The notes: generated from the letters alone by a model not told the origin. A stretch of DNA of 64,000 nucleotides from Raineya sp. (GCA_025454915.1 JALONN010000003.1:310001-374000); one strand, 5' to 3'. Positions 44,457 through 53,010 are shown, counted from the stretch's first letter. Numbers and translations: made by a program.

Positions 44457-45833
44457 TTGAAATATTTAGATATATCCGATACCATTGTTGCCCCTGCTAC
44501 TCCACAGGGTGTGGGAGCTATTGCAGTTATTAGAATTTCAGGTAAAAACGCTATTCAGATTATAAACAGTGTTTTTAAAGGTAAAGATTTAGAAGCTCAG
44601 GAAAGCCATACCATTCATTTCGGGACTATCAGAAAAGATTCTGGTGAGATTGTAGATGAGGTACTCGTTTCGCTTTTTAAAGAACCTCGTTCTTTTACCA
44701 AAGAAAATGTGATTGAAATTTCTTCGCATGGTTCGCCTTTTATTGTGGAACAAATCTTACAACTCCTTGTAAGTAAGGGTGCTAGAATGGCTCATGCAGG
44801 CGAGTTTACACGCAGAGCCTTTTTAAACGGACAATTCGACCTTGCCCAAGCTGAAGCAGTGGCAGACCTGATTTCTTCTGATTCTCAGGCTTCGCATCAG
44901 GTTGCTATGAACCAAATGCGAGGAGGTTTCTCTAAGAAAATCAAGGATTTACGAGAAGAACTCATTCGTTTTGCTGCTCTTGTAGAGCTTGAACTCGATT
45001 TTGCAGAAGAAGATGTAGAGTTTGCCAACCGAACACAACTCAAAAGCTTTTTGGATGGAGTTTTGAATTATGTCAATGAACTTTTAAGCTCGTTCCAGTT
45101 GGGCAATGTTCTCAAAAATGGTATCCCGACTGTTATTGTAGGAAAACCCAATGCAGGGAAATCTACCTTGCTTAATGCCCTACTCCAAGAAGAAAAAGCC
45201 ATTGTTTCCGATATTGCAGGCACTACCCGTGATAGCATTGAAGATGAAATAATTCTGGAGGGTATTCGTTTCCGATTTATTGATACAGCAGGTTTGCGTG
45301 AAACAACCGACCAAATTGAAGCGATTGGTGTAGAAAGAGCCAAACAAAAAATACAAGAAGCCTCACTTATCATGTATCTTTTTGATGCTGCCTCCACTCC
45401 TATCTCGGAGGTAGAAACCATTGAACAAGAACTTAAAACATTACAAAAACCTTATTTTCTGCTTTTTAATAAAATTGACAAAGTGGATTCAACGGTTATT
45501 GAGAAACTTAAAAACTTCGAACACAGTATTTGTATTTCTGCCAAAGAACAAAAAAACCTCACAGCATTACACAACGCTTTGCTTTCGGTGGTTAAAAACA
45601 GACAGGTAAAAACAGGTGATGTGGTGATTAACAATCTTCGCCATTTCGAAGCTCTTTCGCTTACGCAAAAATCGTTAGAAAAAGTACTCGAAGACATTGA
45701 GACACAACTCACAACAGACCTACTGGCAATGGACATCCGAGAGGCTGTGATGCATTTGGGCAGTATTATTGGGGAAGTAACCAATGACGACCTCCTCGAT
45801 TACATTTTCTCCAAGTTTTGTATTGGGAAGTAA
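44457..45833 (+). CDS. mnmE: tRNA modification GTPase MnmE
   Basis: With MnmG it installs the cmnm5 group on wobble uridine 34 of several tRNAs. Landmarks are TIVAPATPQGVGAIAVIRIS, FTRRAFLNGQFDLAQAEAVA, G1 VGKPNAGKSTLLNALL, switch DIAGTTRDS, G3 DTAGLRE, G4 NKID and the C-terminal FCIGK with the conserved Cys. The start must be TTG at 44457, because the conserved opening KYLDISDTIVA begins there and no ATG fits. Length 458 is normal. Its 3' end is the known target of integrating islands in Enterobacteria, and a degenerate copy of it lies downstream. Confidence 0.97.
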   Translation: MKYLDISDTIVAPATPQGVGAIAVIRISGKNAIQIINSVFKGKDLEAQESHTIHFGTIRKDSGEIVDEVLVSLFKEPRSFTKENVIEISSHGSPFIVEQILQLLVSKGARMAHAGEFTRRAFLNGQFDLAQAEAVADLISSDSQASHQVAMNQMRGGFSKKIKDLREELIRFAALVELELDFAEEDVEFANRTQLKSFLDGVLNYVNELLSSFQLGNVLKNGIPTVIVGKPNAGKSTLLNALLQEEKAIVSDIAGTTRDSIEDEIILEGIRFRFIDTAGLRETTDQIEAIGVERAKQKIQEASLIMYLFDAASTPISEVETIEQELKTLQKPYFLLFNKIDKVDSTVIEKLKNFEHSICISAKEQKNLTALHNALLSVVKNRQVKTGDVVINNLRHFEALSLTQKSLEKVLEDIETQLTTDLLAMDIREAVMHLGSIIGEVTNDDLLDYIFSKFCIGK

Positions 45834-45836
45834 TGA
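45795..45836 (+). repeat. mnmE 3' end, first copy of a 42-base direct repeat
   Basis: Codons for LDYIFSKFCIGK and the stop plus TGA. The segment TTTTGTATTGGGAAGTAA closely resembles what I recall of the SGI1-type attachment core at the 3' end of trmE/mnmE. A second, diverged copy is at 46371-46412 (38 of 42 bases alike by my count). Confidence 0.75.
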
Positions 45837-45880
45837 AATTTAGGTATCTTTTTGATGGTATTTAAAAAAGGTTTATTGAT

Positions 45881-46360
45881 ATGGAAATTTGGCTCAAGAA
45901 TATCAAACTGCAAGATGATGAGTTAATAACAAGCTATTTCAGTAAATTCTTCAATACTGATATTTCCATCAGATTTGTAGGAACAAACAATCAAATTCAA
46001 CCAAATCAGGCTAATCTTGTTACTGATGTAATTAAAAATGAAATATTTTGGATTGAAAAAGCTATAGATGCTCTTATACAATATTACAAAGAAACCTATG
46101 CTGATTATAAAATTGGATGGGAATTAAGTAATCTTGATGATGCTGTTATAGAACAATATCTTCCAAAGGAAATTAATCAAACTAAACTTCTGAAACTAAT
46201 TACACCTTCAGAAATATATATAAGTCCTGAAGAGAGTTGTGAATATGGTACATTTGGATTTGGTTTAGAGTGCGAATGGGATATTGAACATGGTCTTGGA
46301 GTCTATTTTAAAAATTGGGAAGTTTATGAAGTTGGAAGTATGGATGTTGCTTTTGGGTAA
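45881..46360 (+). CDS. DUF6985-like protein, possible immunity protein
   Basis: A 159-residue soluble acidic protein. The C-terminal block GTFGFGLECEWDIEHGLGVY followed by FKNWEVYEVG and a final DVAFG resembles the DUF6985/DUF2004-type families, which are common among immunity proteins of polymorphic toxin loci. The N-terminal half is unlike anything I recognise. The gene lies alone between mnmE and a degenerate copy of the mnmE 3' end, so it may have arrived as a one-gene insert. No toxin is adjacent, unless the YD-repeat gene is related. Confidence 0.6.
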   Translation: MEIWLKNIKLQDDELITSYFSKFFNTDISIRFVGTNNQIQPNQANLVTDVIKNEIFWIEKAIDALIQYYKETYADYKIGWELSNLDDAVIEQYLPKEINQTKLLKLITPSEIYISPEESCEYGTFGFGLECEWDIEHGLGVYFKNWEVYEVGSMDVAFG

Positions 46361-46370
46361 ATTATAATTA

Positions 46371-46412
46371 CTCCATTACATTTTCTCCAAGCTTTATATT
46401 GAGAAGTAATGA
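46371..46412 (+). repeat. Degenerate second copy of the mnmE 3' end
   Basis: Aligns without gaps to 45795-45836 with four base changes. Read in frame it would give LHYIFSKLYIEK then stop, against LDYIFSKFCIGK in mnmE. It is untranslated here and 10 bp past the DUF6985-like stop. This is what an attR left by insertion at the mnmE 3' end would look like. Confidence 0.7.
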
Positions 46413-46453
46413 TTAAAATTTAATTTTTAATATTTTCAACAAACTCAAAAGTA

Positions 46454-47632
46454 ATGACTTCCAAAACACAAATACTACTTTTTTTGATTATTTTCTTAAA
46501 TTTTCAATCTATTCTTGGGCAAGATAAAACAACTTTCTATTCAAATAATGATAATTTTTTGAATATTAGTCTTCATAAAAAAGTTAAAAATGTATCTGTA
46601 AAAAATGAGAACTTCATAAATAATTATTCAGAAATCTTTATTTATGAATTTACAGAAAATAATCTTCCCCTAAAAATTATCTACTCAGGAATAGATGTAA
46701 ATATACTTGAAAAAAGGCTAAGAGAGGGAGAAATACATTATTTGTTTAAAGAAGGAAGGCTTGTATCTAAACTTAATAAGCTTGTAAATGGTTTAGATGG
46801 TGAAATTTATGAATATGATAAAAATTGGAATTTGGTTCTTGAAAAACACTATATAAGTAATACTTTAATTCAAGAAATCTCTTCAAAATATGATTCTAGA
46901 AATAAAATTATTGAAAAAATAAAATATTTATATGGTACTTCCAGCAATTATGATCAGAAGACTCAAACTAGGAAAGAAAAGTATCTATATGATAGGAAGA
47001 ACTATGAATATGATGATAAAAATAATTGTATTAAGGAGATTACTGAAAATTTTAGAAAAAAATTCATTGAAGAAAAAAGAATCAAATTTGATTCTTCCAA
47101 TAATTTGGTAGAAGAAGGGCATTGTTTTATATCAAATAAAAAAAAAGATTGTCAATACAAACCTTTATTTGGGTTTGAGTATGATGTTAAAAATCGTTTG
47201 ATTAAAAAATTTCAACTCACACAATTTTCTCCTCATAATACTGATCAATATTTTAAATATGATGAAAAAGATAATAAAATAGAATCTACAGGTTATTATA
47301 TTTATCCAAATAAAGAAGCTAAAATGGGCTACCAATTTAAATATGAATATGATGAATATGGAAACTTAATTAAGGACATCGCTTTAGTAGGTGGACATAA
47401 ATCTGTTCTTTTTGATAGATATACAACAGATGTATTTAAATATGATAAATTTCAAAATATTGTGGCAAAGGAGTGTCTAACAGAATCAAATATTCCAGTA
47501 GAAGTTACAACTATGACTTATATTTATGATAATCATGGTAATTGGATAAAAAGAGAAACTAAAAAAGGGAAAAATTATGATAATCTTCAAGTAATTGAAA
47601 TTTCAACAAGAGAAATTGAATATTATAAATGA
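46454..47632 (+). CDS. Exported YD/RHS-like repeat protein
   Basis: A 392-residue protein with a signal peptide (LLFLIIFLNFQSILGQ). The body has at least seven repeats of the form YxYDxxxNxxxE, for example YEYDDKNNCIKEI, FKYDEKDNKIEST, YEYDEYGNLIKDI and YIYDNHGNWIKRE. Such YD repeats form the shells of RHS toxins and teneurins, but this protein is short, has no core RHS motif and no toxin tail. It is probably a secreted or surface-bound repeat protein. It follows the att-like repeat by 41 bp and precedes a gene relic. Confidence 0.75.
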   Translation: MTSKTQILLFLIIFLNFQSILGQDKTTFYSNNDNFLNISLHKKVKNVSVKNENFINNYSEIFIYEFTENNLPLKIIYSGIDVNILEKRLREGEIHYLFKEGRLVSKLNKLVNGLDGEIYEYDKNWNLVLEKHYISNTLIQEISSKYDSRNKIIEKIKYLYGTSSNYDQKTQTRKEKYLYDRKNYEYDDKNNCIKEITENFRKKFIEEKRIKFDSSNNLVEEGHCFISNKKKDCQYKPLFGFEYDVKNRLIKKFQLTQFSPHNTDQYFKYDEKDNKIESTGYYIYPNKEAKMGYQFKYEYDEYGNLIKDIALVGGHKSVLFDRYTTDVFKYDKFQNIVAKECLTESNIPVEVTTMTYIYDNHGNWIKRETKKGKNYDNLQVIEISTREIEYYK

Positions 47633-47645
47633 TAAATCTATCAAA

Positions 47646-47729
47646 ATGCTGTCCAAATCCATTTTACTCATATTTGCACTTTTTATTTCTTGTTCAAAAA
47701 GTAATAACTTAACATTAAACTACTTATAA
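47646..47729 (+). pseudogene. Truncated copy of the lipoprotein gene at 51.2 kb
   Basis: An ATG opens MLSKSILLIFALFISCSK and stops after 27 codons. It matches the first 25 codons of the lipoprotein at 51220 (65 of 75 bases by my count). The rest of the gene is missing. Confidence 0.8.
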
Positions 47730-47738
47730 AAGAAAACC

Positions 47739-47792
47739 ATGAAAATTGATAAAAAATTTAATACATTCACCTACAAAGAGTATTTTTTCTAA
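47739..47792 (+). pseudogene. Truncated copy of the gene at 52.05 kb
   Basis: The frame MKIDKKFNTFTYKEYFF then stop matches the first 17 codons of the 183-residue protein at 52049. A 44-base run (47748-47791) is identical to 52058-52101. The copy breaks off abruptly after TTTTTTCTA. It directly follows the lipoprotein relic, so the genes that lie between the parents were lost. The remaining gap to 47,835 is AT-rich with no gene. Confidence 0.85.
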
Positions 47793-47835
47793 TAAGCTCA
47801 TTATTAAACTAAAACATATTTATTGTTATCAAGAC

Positions 47836-47872
47836 AAAACCCTGCCAAACTATAAATGTTTGACAGGGTTTT
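47836..47872 (-). terminator. Terminator of the repeat-protein gene
   Basis: Minus-strand stem AAAACCCTGTCAAAC / GTTTGGCAGGGTTTT (one G-U) with a 7-nt loop. It lies 22 bp past the stop of the large repeat-protein gene. Confidence 0.85.
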
Positions 47873-47893
47873 GCTTTTCAGATTTTCTTTTAA

Positions 47894-50800
47894 CTATATT
47901 TTTACTACTTTCTTCACAATACGGGTATCCTGATATATCAATTCTATCATATACAGACCTTTAGTGTAAGCACTCAAAGATACCTCTAGCATATTTAATC
48001 CACTATCATATGAGTAGCTATCCAGCAACTTGCCACAAATATCCCATACTCTCACATGTACTTTTTCAGAAGAAGGAAGGCTGATGGTTACTTTTTCTTG
48101 GGTTGGGTTAGGAAAAATACCTATCAGATTTTTGGTAATAGTAGCTGTCAATACCAAAGGACTGAGGCTATAATTTCCTGCCGAAATGCCTGATAAAGTG
48201 TATCCAGTGACCGTAACAGGCTTATCAGTACCTACTGATATATCATCAAAATTAACTATAGGAGTACCTGAAAGGCTTACCACATCCCCGCTTAACACTC
48301 CCACCAAAGTAGCTGTTCCAGAAAGGCTGGTGGTAGTATTACCATCAAAAGACTTGTCATTGGCTGTAAGACCTGTGACTGTAAGCTCTTTGGCAGAAAC
48401 AGTACTATTGGGAATAGGCACATCAACACTACTTACTCCTAAGCTTGATAAGACAATATTACCACTATACGACCCTACTGCTGTGGTGGCTTTGAGGCGT
48501 ATATAAATTGTCGTAGTAGAAATATTGCCAGCTCCACCCACCACAAGACTGTTACCATAACCTGTGCCTGCACTTAGTGAAACCTCGAAAGCTGCAGGAG
48601 GAGTGATGGTAATTCCTTCATTGAGTTTAGAACCTGATACACTAAAACTACTGGAGGCAGAGGCAGTGCCATACACCGTATTGATACTACTCACCAAGCC
48701 AAAAGAATAAATATCTGGAATATCAAAAACTGCCAAACGAGGTGTTTCTATTTGCTCACTTATACTAGTAAATGCTCCACCCACATACAACTCTGTTCCG
48801 AAAAGGGATAAAGCTCGCACTCCCATACTTGAATAGGGATTACTTGCATTAGGACTCCAAATGGCATCTGCTGACCCTGTACCTATGGTAGAGAGTTTGG
48901 CAATGTTATTACGAGGCTGCCCGCCTATATTTGAAAAAACGCCACCCACATACAACTTTGTCCCAGAAAGAGCCAAAGCTTGAACACTAGTAATTCCAAA
49001 ATTCCCACCATTTGCATTAGGATCCCAGATTATATCCACTACTCCTGTACCTGTGGTGGAAATTTTAGCAATACGATTTCGAGGTTGCCCGCCAATACTT
49101 GTAAAGTCCCCCCCCACATATAAATCTGTTCCAAAAAGGGATAAAGCTCGTACAAGACTATTTGCATTGGGATTCCAAGTAACATCCGCCACTCCTGTAC
49201 CTGCAGAAAGCTTGGCGATGTTATTACGAAGTTGCCCACCAATACTTGTAAAACTTCCCCCTATATACAAATCTGTTCCTGAAAGTACTAGAGAATACAC
49301 ACTACCATTTGAGTAAGCATTCCAAGTGGCATCTGTCACTCCTGTACCCGCAGAGAGCTTGGCGATGTTATTACGGGGTTGCCCACCAATACTTGTAAAA
49401 CTTCCCCCTATATACAAATCTGTTCCTGAAAGTACTAAAGAATACACTGAACTATTTGAATAAGCATTCCAAGTGGCATCTGCCACTCCTGTGCCTGTGG
49501 TAGAGAGCTTGGCAAGACCATTACGAGTTTGTCCACCAATACTTGTAAAAACTCCCCCCACATACAAATCTGTTCCTGAAATTGCTAAAGCTTCTACCCA
49601 ATTACTTGCATTAGGATTCCAAGTTATATCTAGTTCTAGATTACTTTTTTGCAGGCGAGCAATATGATTACGGGGTATGCCTCCAATAGTTCCAATATCT
49701 CCTCCTATATATAAGCTCGTTCCGGAAATAGCCAAAGCTTGTACATAATGACTTGGATTAGGATTCCAAATGGCATCTGCTAATCCTGTGCCTGTAGTGG
49801 AAAGTTTGGCTATATGATTACGAGTTTGTCCACCAATGCTTGAAAAAAGCCCAGTCACATATAAATCTGTTCCTGAAAGTGCTAAACCATACACCCAACT
49901 ATTTGGGTTGGGATTCCAAATGGCATCTGCTAATCCTGTGCCTGTAGTGGAAAGTTTAGCAAGACGATTACGAGTTTGCCCACCAATGCTTGAAAAGCCT
50001 CCGCCCACATACAAATCCGTTCCAGAAAGTGCTAAGGCTCTCACAAAATCATTGGAATTGGGATTCCAAGAAGCATCTGCCATTCCTGTACCTGTGGTGG
50101 AAAGTTTGGCTATATGATTACGAGTTTGTCCACCAATGCTTGAAAAACTTCCGCCCACATACAAATCCGTTCCAGAAAGTGCTAAGGCATATACCCATCC
50201 AAAGCCAGCAGGATTAGGATTCCACGTCATATCCACTGCTCCTGTGCCTGTAGTAGAGAGTTTAGCAATGCCTTTACGAGTTTGCCCACCAACGATTGAA
50301 AAAACTCCACCTACATATAAATCTGTTCCTGAAAGTGCAAGGGTTTCCACTCTTTCATTTAGATCAGGATTCCAAGAAGCATCTGCCATTCCTATGCCTG
50401 TAGTGGAGAGTTTGGCAAGACGATTACGCATTTGACTACCTATACTTGTAAAACTTCCTCCTACAAACAAATCCGTTCCAGAAAGTACCAAAGCATACAC
50501 GTCACCATTTACATTAGGATTCCAAGTATTATCTAAAGTTTTATCAGCATTGATGTGAGCTATCCGATTTCGAGTTACTCCTCCTACTTGAGTAAAATTT
50601 CCTCCGATATACCAACCTCCATTACCATCAGCAACAACTGCCCTAATTGCTCCATTCACTTTAGGAAAACCTAGTATTACCGCTCCTGTGCCTGTAGTTT
50701 GTACACCTGTTCCAGAAGTACCAACAATTCCATTAACGCCATCTTTTATCATGTAGGTAAAGTTTCCACCTAAGTAAATGTAGTTAGCATCCTGAGCAAA

Positions 50801-50923
50801 AGCTTGTACGTTAGCTCCTTCGGAGCCAGTAGGTATCCAACCACCTATATTAGTAGGAATTTGTGCAAAATTTACCCGCCAAAACAAGCAGATAAATAAC
50901 ATACTAAACATCAATTTTTGCAT
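47894..50923 (-). CDS. Giant secreted delta-60-like repeat protein with YDG and type IX sorting domains
   Basis: A 1009-residue protein. After a signal peptide (FICLFWRVNFAQ) come about 13 repeats of 48-55 residues, each with GTDLYVGGxFxSIGGQxRN, then IAKLSTTGTGxADxxWNPN and a linker such as YALALS; they likely form beta-propellers. A beta-sandwich (about 740-850), a YDG-like domain (ELTVTGLTANDKSFDG) and a C-terminal type A sorting signal (LIGIFPNPTQEKVTISL ... GLYMIELIYQ) follow. The tail directs export by the type IX system and surface attachment. It stands alone on the minus strand between relic and parent genes of a duplicated cassette. Confidence 0.88.
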   Translation of the reverse strand: MQKLMFSMLFICLFWRVNFAQIPTNIGGWIPTGSEGANVQAFAQDANYIYLGGNFTYMIKDGVNGIVGTSGTGVQTTGTGAVILGFPKVNGAIRAVVADGNGGWYIGGNFTQVGGVTRNRIAHINADKTLDNTWNPNVNGDVYALVLSGTDLFVGGSFTSIGSQMRNRLAKLSTTGIGMADASWNPDLNERVETLALSGTDLYVGGVFSIVGGQTRKGIAKLSTTGTGAVDMTWNPNPAGFGWVYALALSGTDLYVGGSFSSIGGQTRNHIAKLSTTGTGMADASWNPNSNDFVRALALSGTDLYVGGGFSSIGGQTRNRLAKLSTTGTGLADAIWNPNPNSWVYGLALSGTDLYVTGLFSSIGGQTRNHIAKLSTTGTGLADAIWNPNPSHYVQALAISGTSLYIGGDIGTIGGIPRNHIARLQKSNLELDITWNPNASNWVEALAISGTDLYVGGVFTSIGGQTRNGLAKLSTTGTGVADATWNAYSNSSVYSLVLSGTDLYIGGSFTSIGGQPRNNIAKLSAGTGVTDATWNAYSNGSVYSLVLSGTDLYIGGSFTSIGGQLRNNIAKLSAGTGVADVTWNPNANSLVRALSLFGTDLYVGGDFTSIGGQPRNRIAKISTTGTGVVDIIWDPNANGGNFGITSVQALALSGTKLYVGGVFSNIGGQPRNNIAKLSTIGTGSADAIWSPNASNPYSSMGVRALSLFGTELYVGGAFTSISEQIETPRLAVFDIPDIYSFGLVSSINTVYGTASASSSFSVSGSKLNEGITITPPAAFEVSLSAGTGYGNSLVVGGAGNISTTTIYIRLKATTAVGSYSGNIVLSSLGVSSVDVPIPNSTVSAKELTVTGLTANDKSFDGNTTTSLSGTATLVGVLSGDVVSLSGTPIVNFDDISVGTDKPVTVTGYTLSGISAGNYSLSPLVLTATITKNLIGIFPNPTQEKVTISLPSSEKVHVRVWDICGKLLDSYSYDSGLNMLEVSLSAYTKGLYMIELIYQDTRIVKKVVKI
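48725..50620 (-). repeat. Tandem coding repeats of about 145-165 bp
   Basis: About 13 tandem copies encode the propeller-like units. Some neighbours are nearly identical in DNA, notably around 49,195-49,470, where the phrase CAATACTTGTAAAACTTCCC recurs. Such similarity marks recent unit duplication and should allow copy-number change. Confidence 0.85.
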
Positions 50924-51219
50924 ATATATGAATATTTTTTAACATGAAGTCAAAACATAATGACAACCATTTTTTGTATACAAAATTTATAAAAGAATTT
51001 AAATAATCCTATTTTTCAATTTAAAATGTTGGGCAGGTTAATCACAAGGAAGAATATCCATAAAAACTACCAAATCAGCTTTTATGAAAACTTTGAAGAT
51101 GTATTTATAAAATACAATTATAAGCATATTTTATAAAACAATTTCAAACCTTATTTTTTGCACTAGAAAGTAATTTATTCGAAATTTGTATTTGTTTTTA
51201 AATTTAAACTATATGAACA
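50924..51219. other. 296-bp AT-rich divergent intergenic region
   Basis: Lies between the start of the repeat-protein gene and the lipoprotein gene. No clear -33/-7 pair is visible for either. A 36-codon frame at 51026-51136 has no recognisable content and is not called. Confidence 0.5.
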
Positions 51220-51759
51220 ATGCTATCCAAAACCATTTTATTTATATTTATACTTTTTGTTTCTTGTTCAAAAAGTAAGAACTTAACATTAGGCAAGAAA
51301 ACTGAGATCTCAAAGTATGAGTTAGCGTATAATGCTATAACCAAAGAAAAAAATAAAGAAAAACCACTTTTAAGCAAATATGGTTCTGATGCTTCTGGTA
51401 TAAAAATTGTTCCGAAAATTTATAGATTGAGTAATATGGAGATTTATGGTAGTGAAGAATTTCAGAATGAATATACCTATTCAAATAAAAAAATCATGAA
51501 CCTATCTTATAAATATTCAAAGAGAAATTGGAGAAAAGATAAAGATTTTAAACTTTTAATGCCAGAAGATATGAAAAATTTTCATGGACCTTTAAAATAC
51601 ATCTATTTTTCAGAAATCAAAAATGATTCTCTACGTGCTGATATTTTCAATAATCCTTTTGCTAAATATCAGATGACAGATGTAGAACACTATTTAATTA
51701 TCTTTGAGAATAATCAAATAAAGTCAATCCAAAAAACTATTTCTCACTATTGCGGATAA
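51220..51759 (+). CDS. Lipoprotein of unknown function
   Basis: A 179-residue lipoprotein (signal ILFIFILFVSC, then Ser/Lys). The mature part is basic, with KKIMNLSYKYSKRNWRKDKD, and ends with Cys in SHYCG. I do not recognise the family. A truncated copy of its first codons occurs at 47646. It begins a run of four same-strand genes and lies 4 bp upstream of a basic 75-residue protein. Confidence 0.7.
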   Translation: MLSKTILFIFILFVSCSKSKNLTLGKKTEISKYELAYNAITKEKNKEKPLLSKYGSDASGIKIVPKIYRLSNMEIYGSEEFQNEYTYSNKKIMNLSYKYSKRNWRKDKDFKLLMPEDMKNFHGPLKYIYFSEIKNDSLRADIFNNPFAKYQMTDVEHYLIIFENNQIKSIQKTISHYCG

Positions 51760-51763
51760 CAAC

Positions 51764-51991
51764 ATGAGTAGGTCAAAAAAGAAAACGCCTATCATTGGCA
51801 TTACTAGCTCTGAAACTGAAAAAGAGGATAAAAAACTTGCTAATCGTAAATTCAGAAAAGTTGTCAAGGCTCAAATCAAAAAAGAAAAAGATATATTAGC
51901 TCTTGTAAAAGAAGTTTCAAATGTTTGGAGTTTCGCAAAAGATGGTAAGAAGTATGTAAAGAATCCAAAAGAGAAGAATCTAAGAAAATGA
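51764..51991 (+). CDS. Small basic protein of a family seen in toxin/immunity loci
   Basis: A 75-residue, very basic protein: MSRSKKKTPIIGITSSETE, then KEDKKLANRKFRKVVKAQIK and a helical tail. I recall short proteins with the same MSRSxKKTPxxG opening and KEDKKxANRKxR centre scattered next to RHS or other polymorphic toxin loci in many phyla; their function is unknown. It starts 4 bp after the lipoprotein stop and precedes the 183-residue gene by 57 bp. Confidence 0.7.
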   Translation: MSRSKKKTPIIGITSSETEKEDKKLANRKFRKVVKAQIKKEKDILALVKEVSNVWSFAKDGKKYVKNPKEKNLRK

Positions 51992-52048
51992 ATTTAAAGA
52001 TAAAAAATTTGGTAAGGAATATATCAGTATTATTCATAAAGCATAACC

Positions 52049-52600
52049 ATGAAAATCGATAAAAAATTTAATACATTCACCTACAAAGAGTATTTTTTCT
52101 ATATTGATAATCATAAAAGATTTACAGATTTCAATACACTTGGTTTGTATCGCTCCATTCTTGAGAACTCTAAACTGAGCATTGATGAAAAGATTGAGGT
52201 CAGAGAATATGCTCATCAGTTTTTCAAGAAATCTTTTGATTTTCTGCAATTAAAAGACCCTTATGTTTTTGTAGAAATTTCTACATTAGGGCAAACTCTT
52301 ACCAAAGCCGATAAAGACCAGATTTGGAGCAATCTCAGCAATAATCAGAAAAAGATATTAGCTGATAAAAAAATTAAACACAGAAACTTTGGTAAGTATT
52401 CAAAACATAATTGTGGTATTGAAAATTGCTTTGCTCATGGACTTATGGTTAGACGGGGCTCTTATCTTTCTGAGGGAGCAATGTATTTTCATACTGACAA
52501 ACGTAAACGTTATTATGCAACAAAAGAAAAATCTATTCAAGAGAAGAAAAACAGAAAGAAAACAAAGACTATTATTGCAAAAGAACTTGATTATGAATAA
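52049..52600 (+). CDS. Basic 183-residue protein of unknown function
   Basis: A soluble protein I do not recognise. The N-terminal half is helical (KLSIDEKIEVREYAHQFFKK). A putative metal or active site is HNCGIENCFAHGLMVRRGS, with two Cys and two His, followed by a basic tail (KRKRYYATKEKSIQEKKNRK). This could be a nucleic-acid-binding or nuclease domain, but that is speculation. A fragment of its first 17 codons is repeated at 47739. No signal peptide is present. Confidence 0.7.
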   Translation: MKIDKKFNTFTYKEYFFYIDNHKRFTDFNTLGLYRSILENSKLSIDEKIEVREYAHQFFKKSFDFLQLKDPYVFVEISTLGQTLTKADKDQIWSNLSNNQKKILADKKIKHRNFGKYSKHNCGIENCFAHGLMVRRGSYLSEGAMYFHTDKRKRYYATKEKSIQEKKNRKKTKTIIAKELDYE

Positions 52601-52633
52601 TATAACTTTTTTACCTGCCCATACCAATCGAAT

Positions 52634-52999
52634 ATGAAATACACCTGCTTTTTTATATTTTCCACCTTATTCTTTTCCTGTAATCAGGAAACAGATAAAC
52701 CTCAAAATCAAAACAATCAGAATCTTTCTAAAAAAGAACCTGATAAAGCTGTATTTTTGATTTATGGAGAATTAGCTCCTACAGGCTACATAGAAGAACG
52801 TGATAGTAGCATTACACAAAAATTTGGCTTTAGTGTTCGAAGAATTACAGGCTGTGCAATAACACCTCAATTAATTGATAGTGTGAAGGTTATCAATCAG
52901 AAAAGCAACTCACTAATGGAGTCTAAATATGGAAAAGACTGGAGACAAAAATTTGAAAAAGAAACCAATATGAAACTTGCTATCTCCAGTATTGAATAA
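52634..52999 (+). CDS. Small lipoprotein of unknown function
   Basis: A 121-residue lipoprotein (signal FFIFSTLFFSC). After an Asn/Gln/Lys-rich linker (KPQNQNNQNLSKKE) it has a compact alpha/beta part with AVFLIYGELAPTGYIEERD and FGFSVRRITGCAITPQLID, with one Cys. It is not recognised. It is 34 bp after the 183-residue gene and convergent with the next gene (11 bp between stops). Confidence 0.68.
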   Translation: MKYTCFFIFSTLFFSCNQETDKPQNQNNQNLSKKEPDKAVFLIYGELAPTGYIEERDSSITQKFGFSVRRITGCAITPQLIDSVKVINQKSNSLMESKYGKDWRQKFEKETNMKLAISSIE

Positions 53000-53010
53000 A
53001 GGCAGTTAAA

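Noticed and set aside
46454..47632. YD-repeat gene as a full RHS polymorphic toxin
   Set aside because: The protein is only 392 residues, lacks the RHS core end motif and has no variable toxin domain.
49053..50435. Several plus-strand open frames within the repeat-protein gene
   Set aside because: They are antisense shadows of the repeats with the same low-complexity phrase in each, and the minus-strand frame is continuous with a signal peptide and sorting signal.
48725..50620. Regularly spaced repeats that might suggest a CRISPR array
   Set aside because: The unit is about 150 bp, fully coding in one minus-strand frame and ends in a sorting domain; there are no spacers or cas genes.
51026..51136. 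A 36-codon ORF in the gap before the lipoprotein gene
   Set aside because: No recognisable motif, no promoter and very short; not enough to call a gene or a relic.
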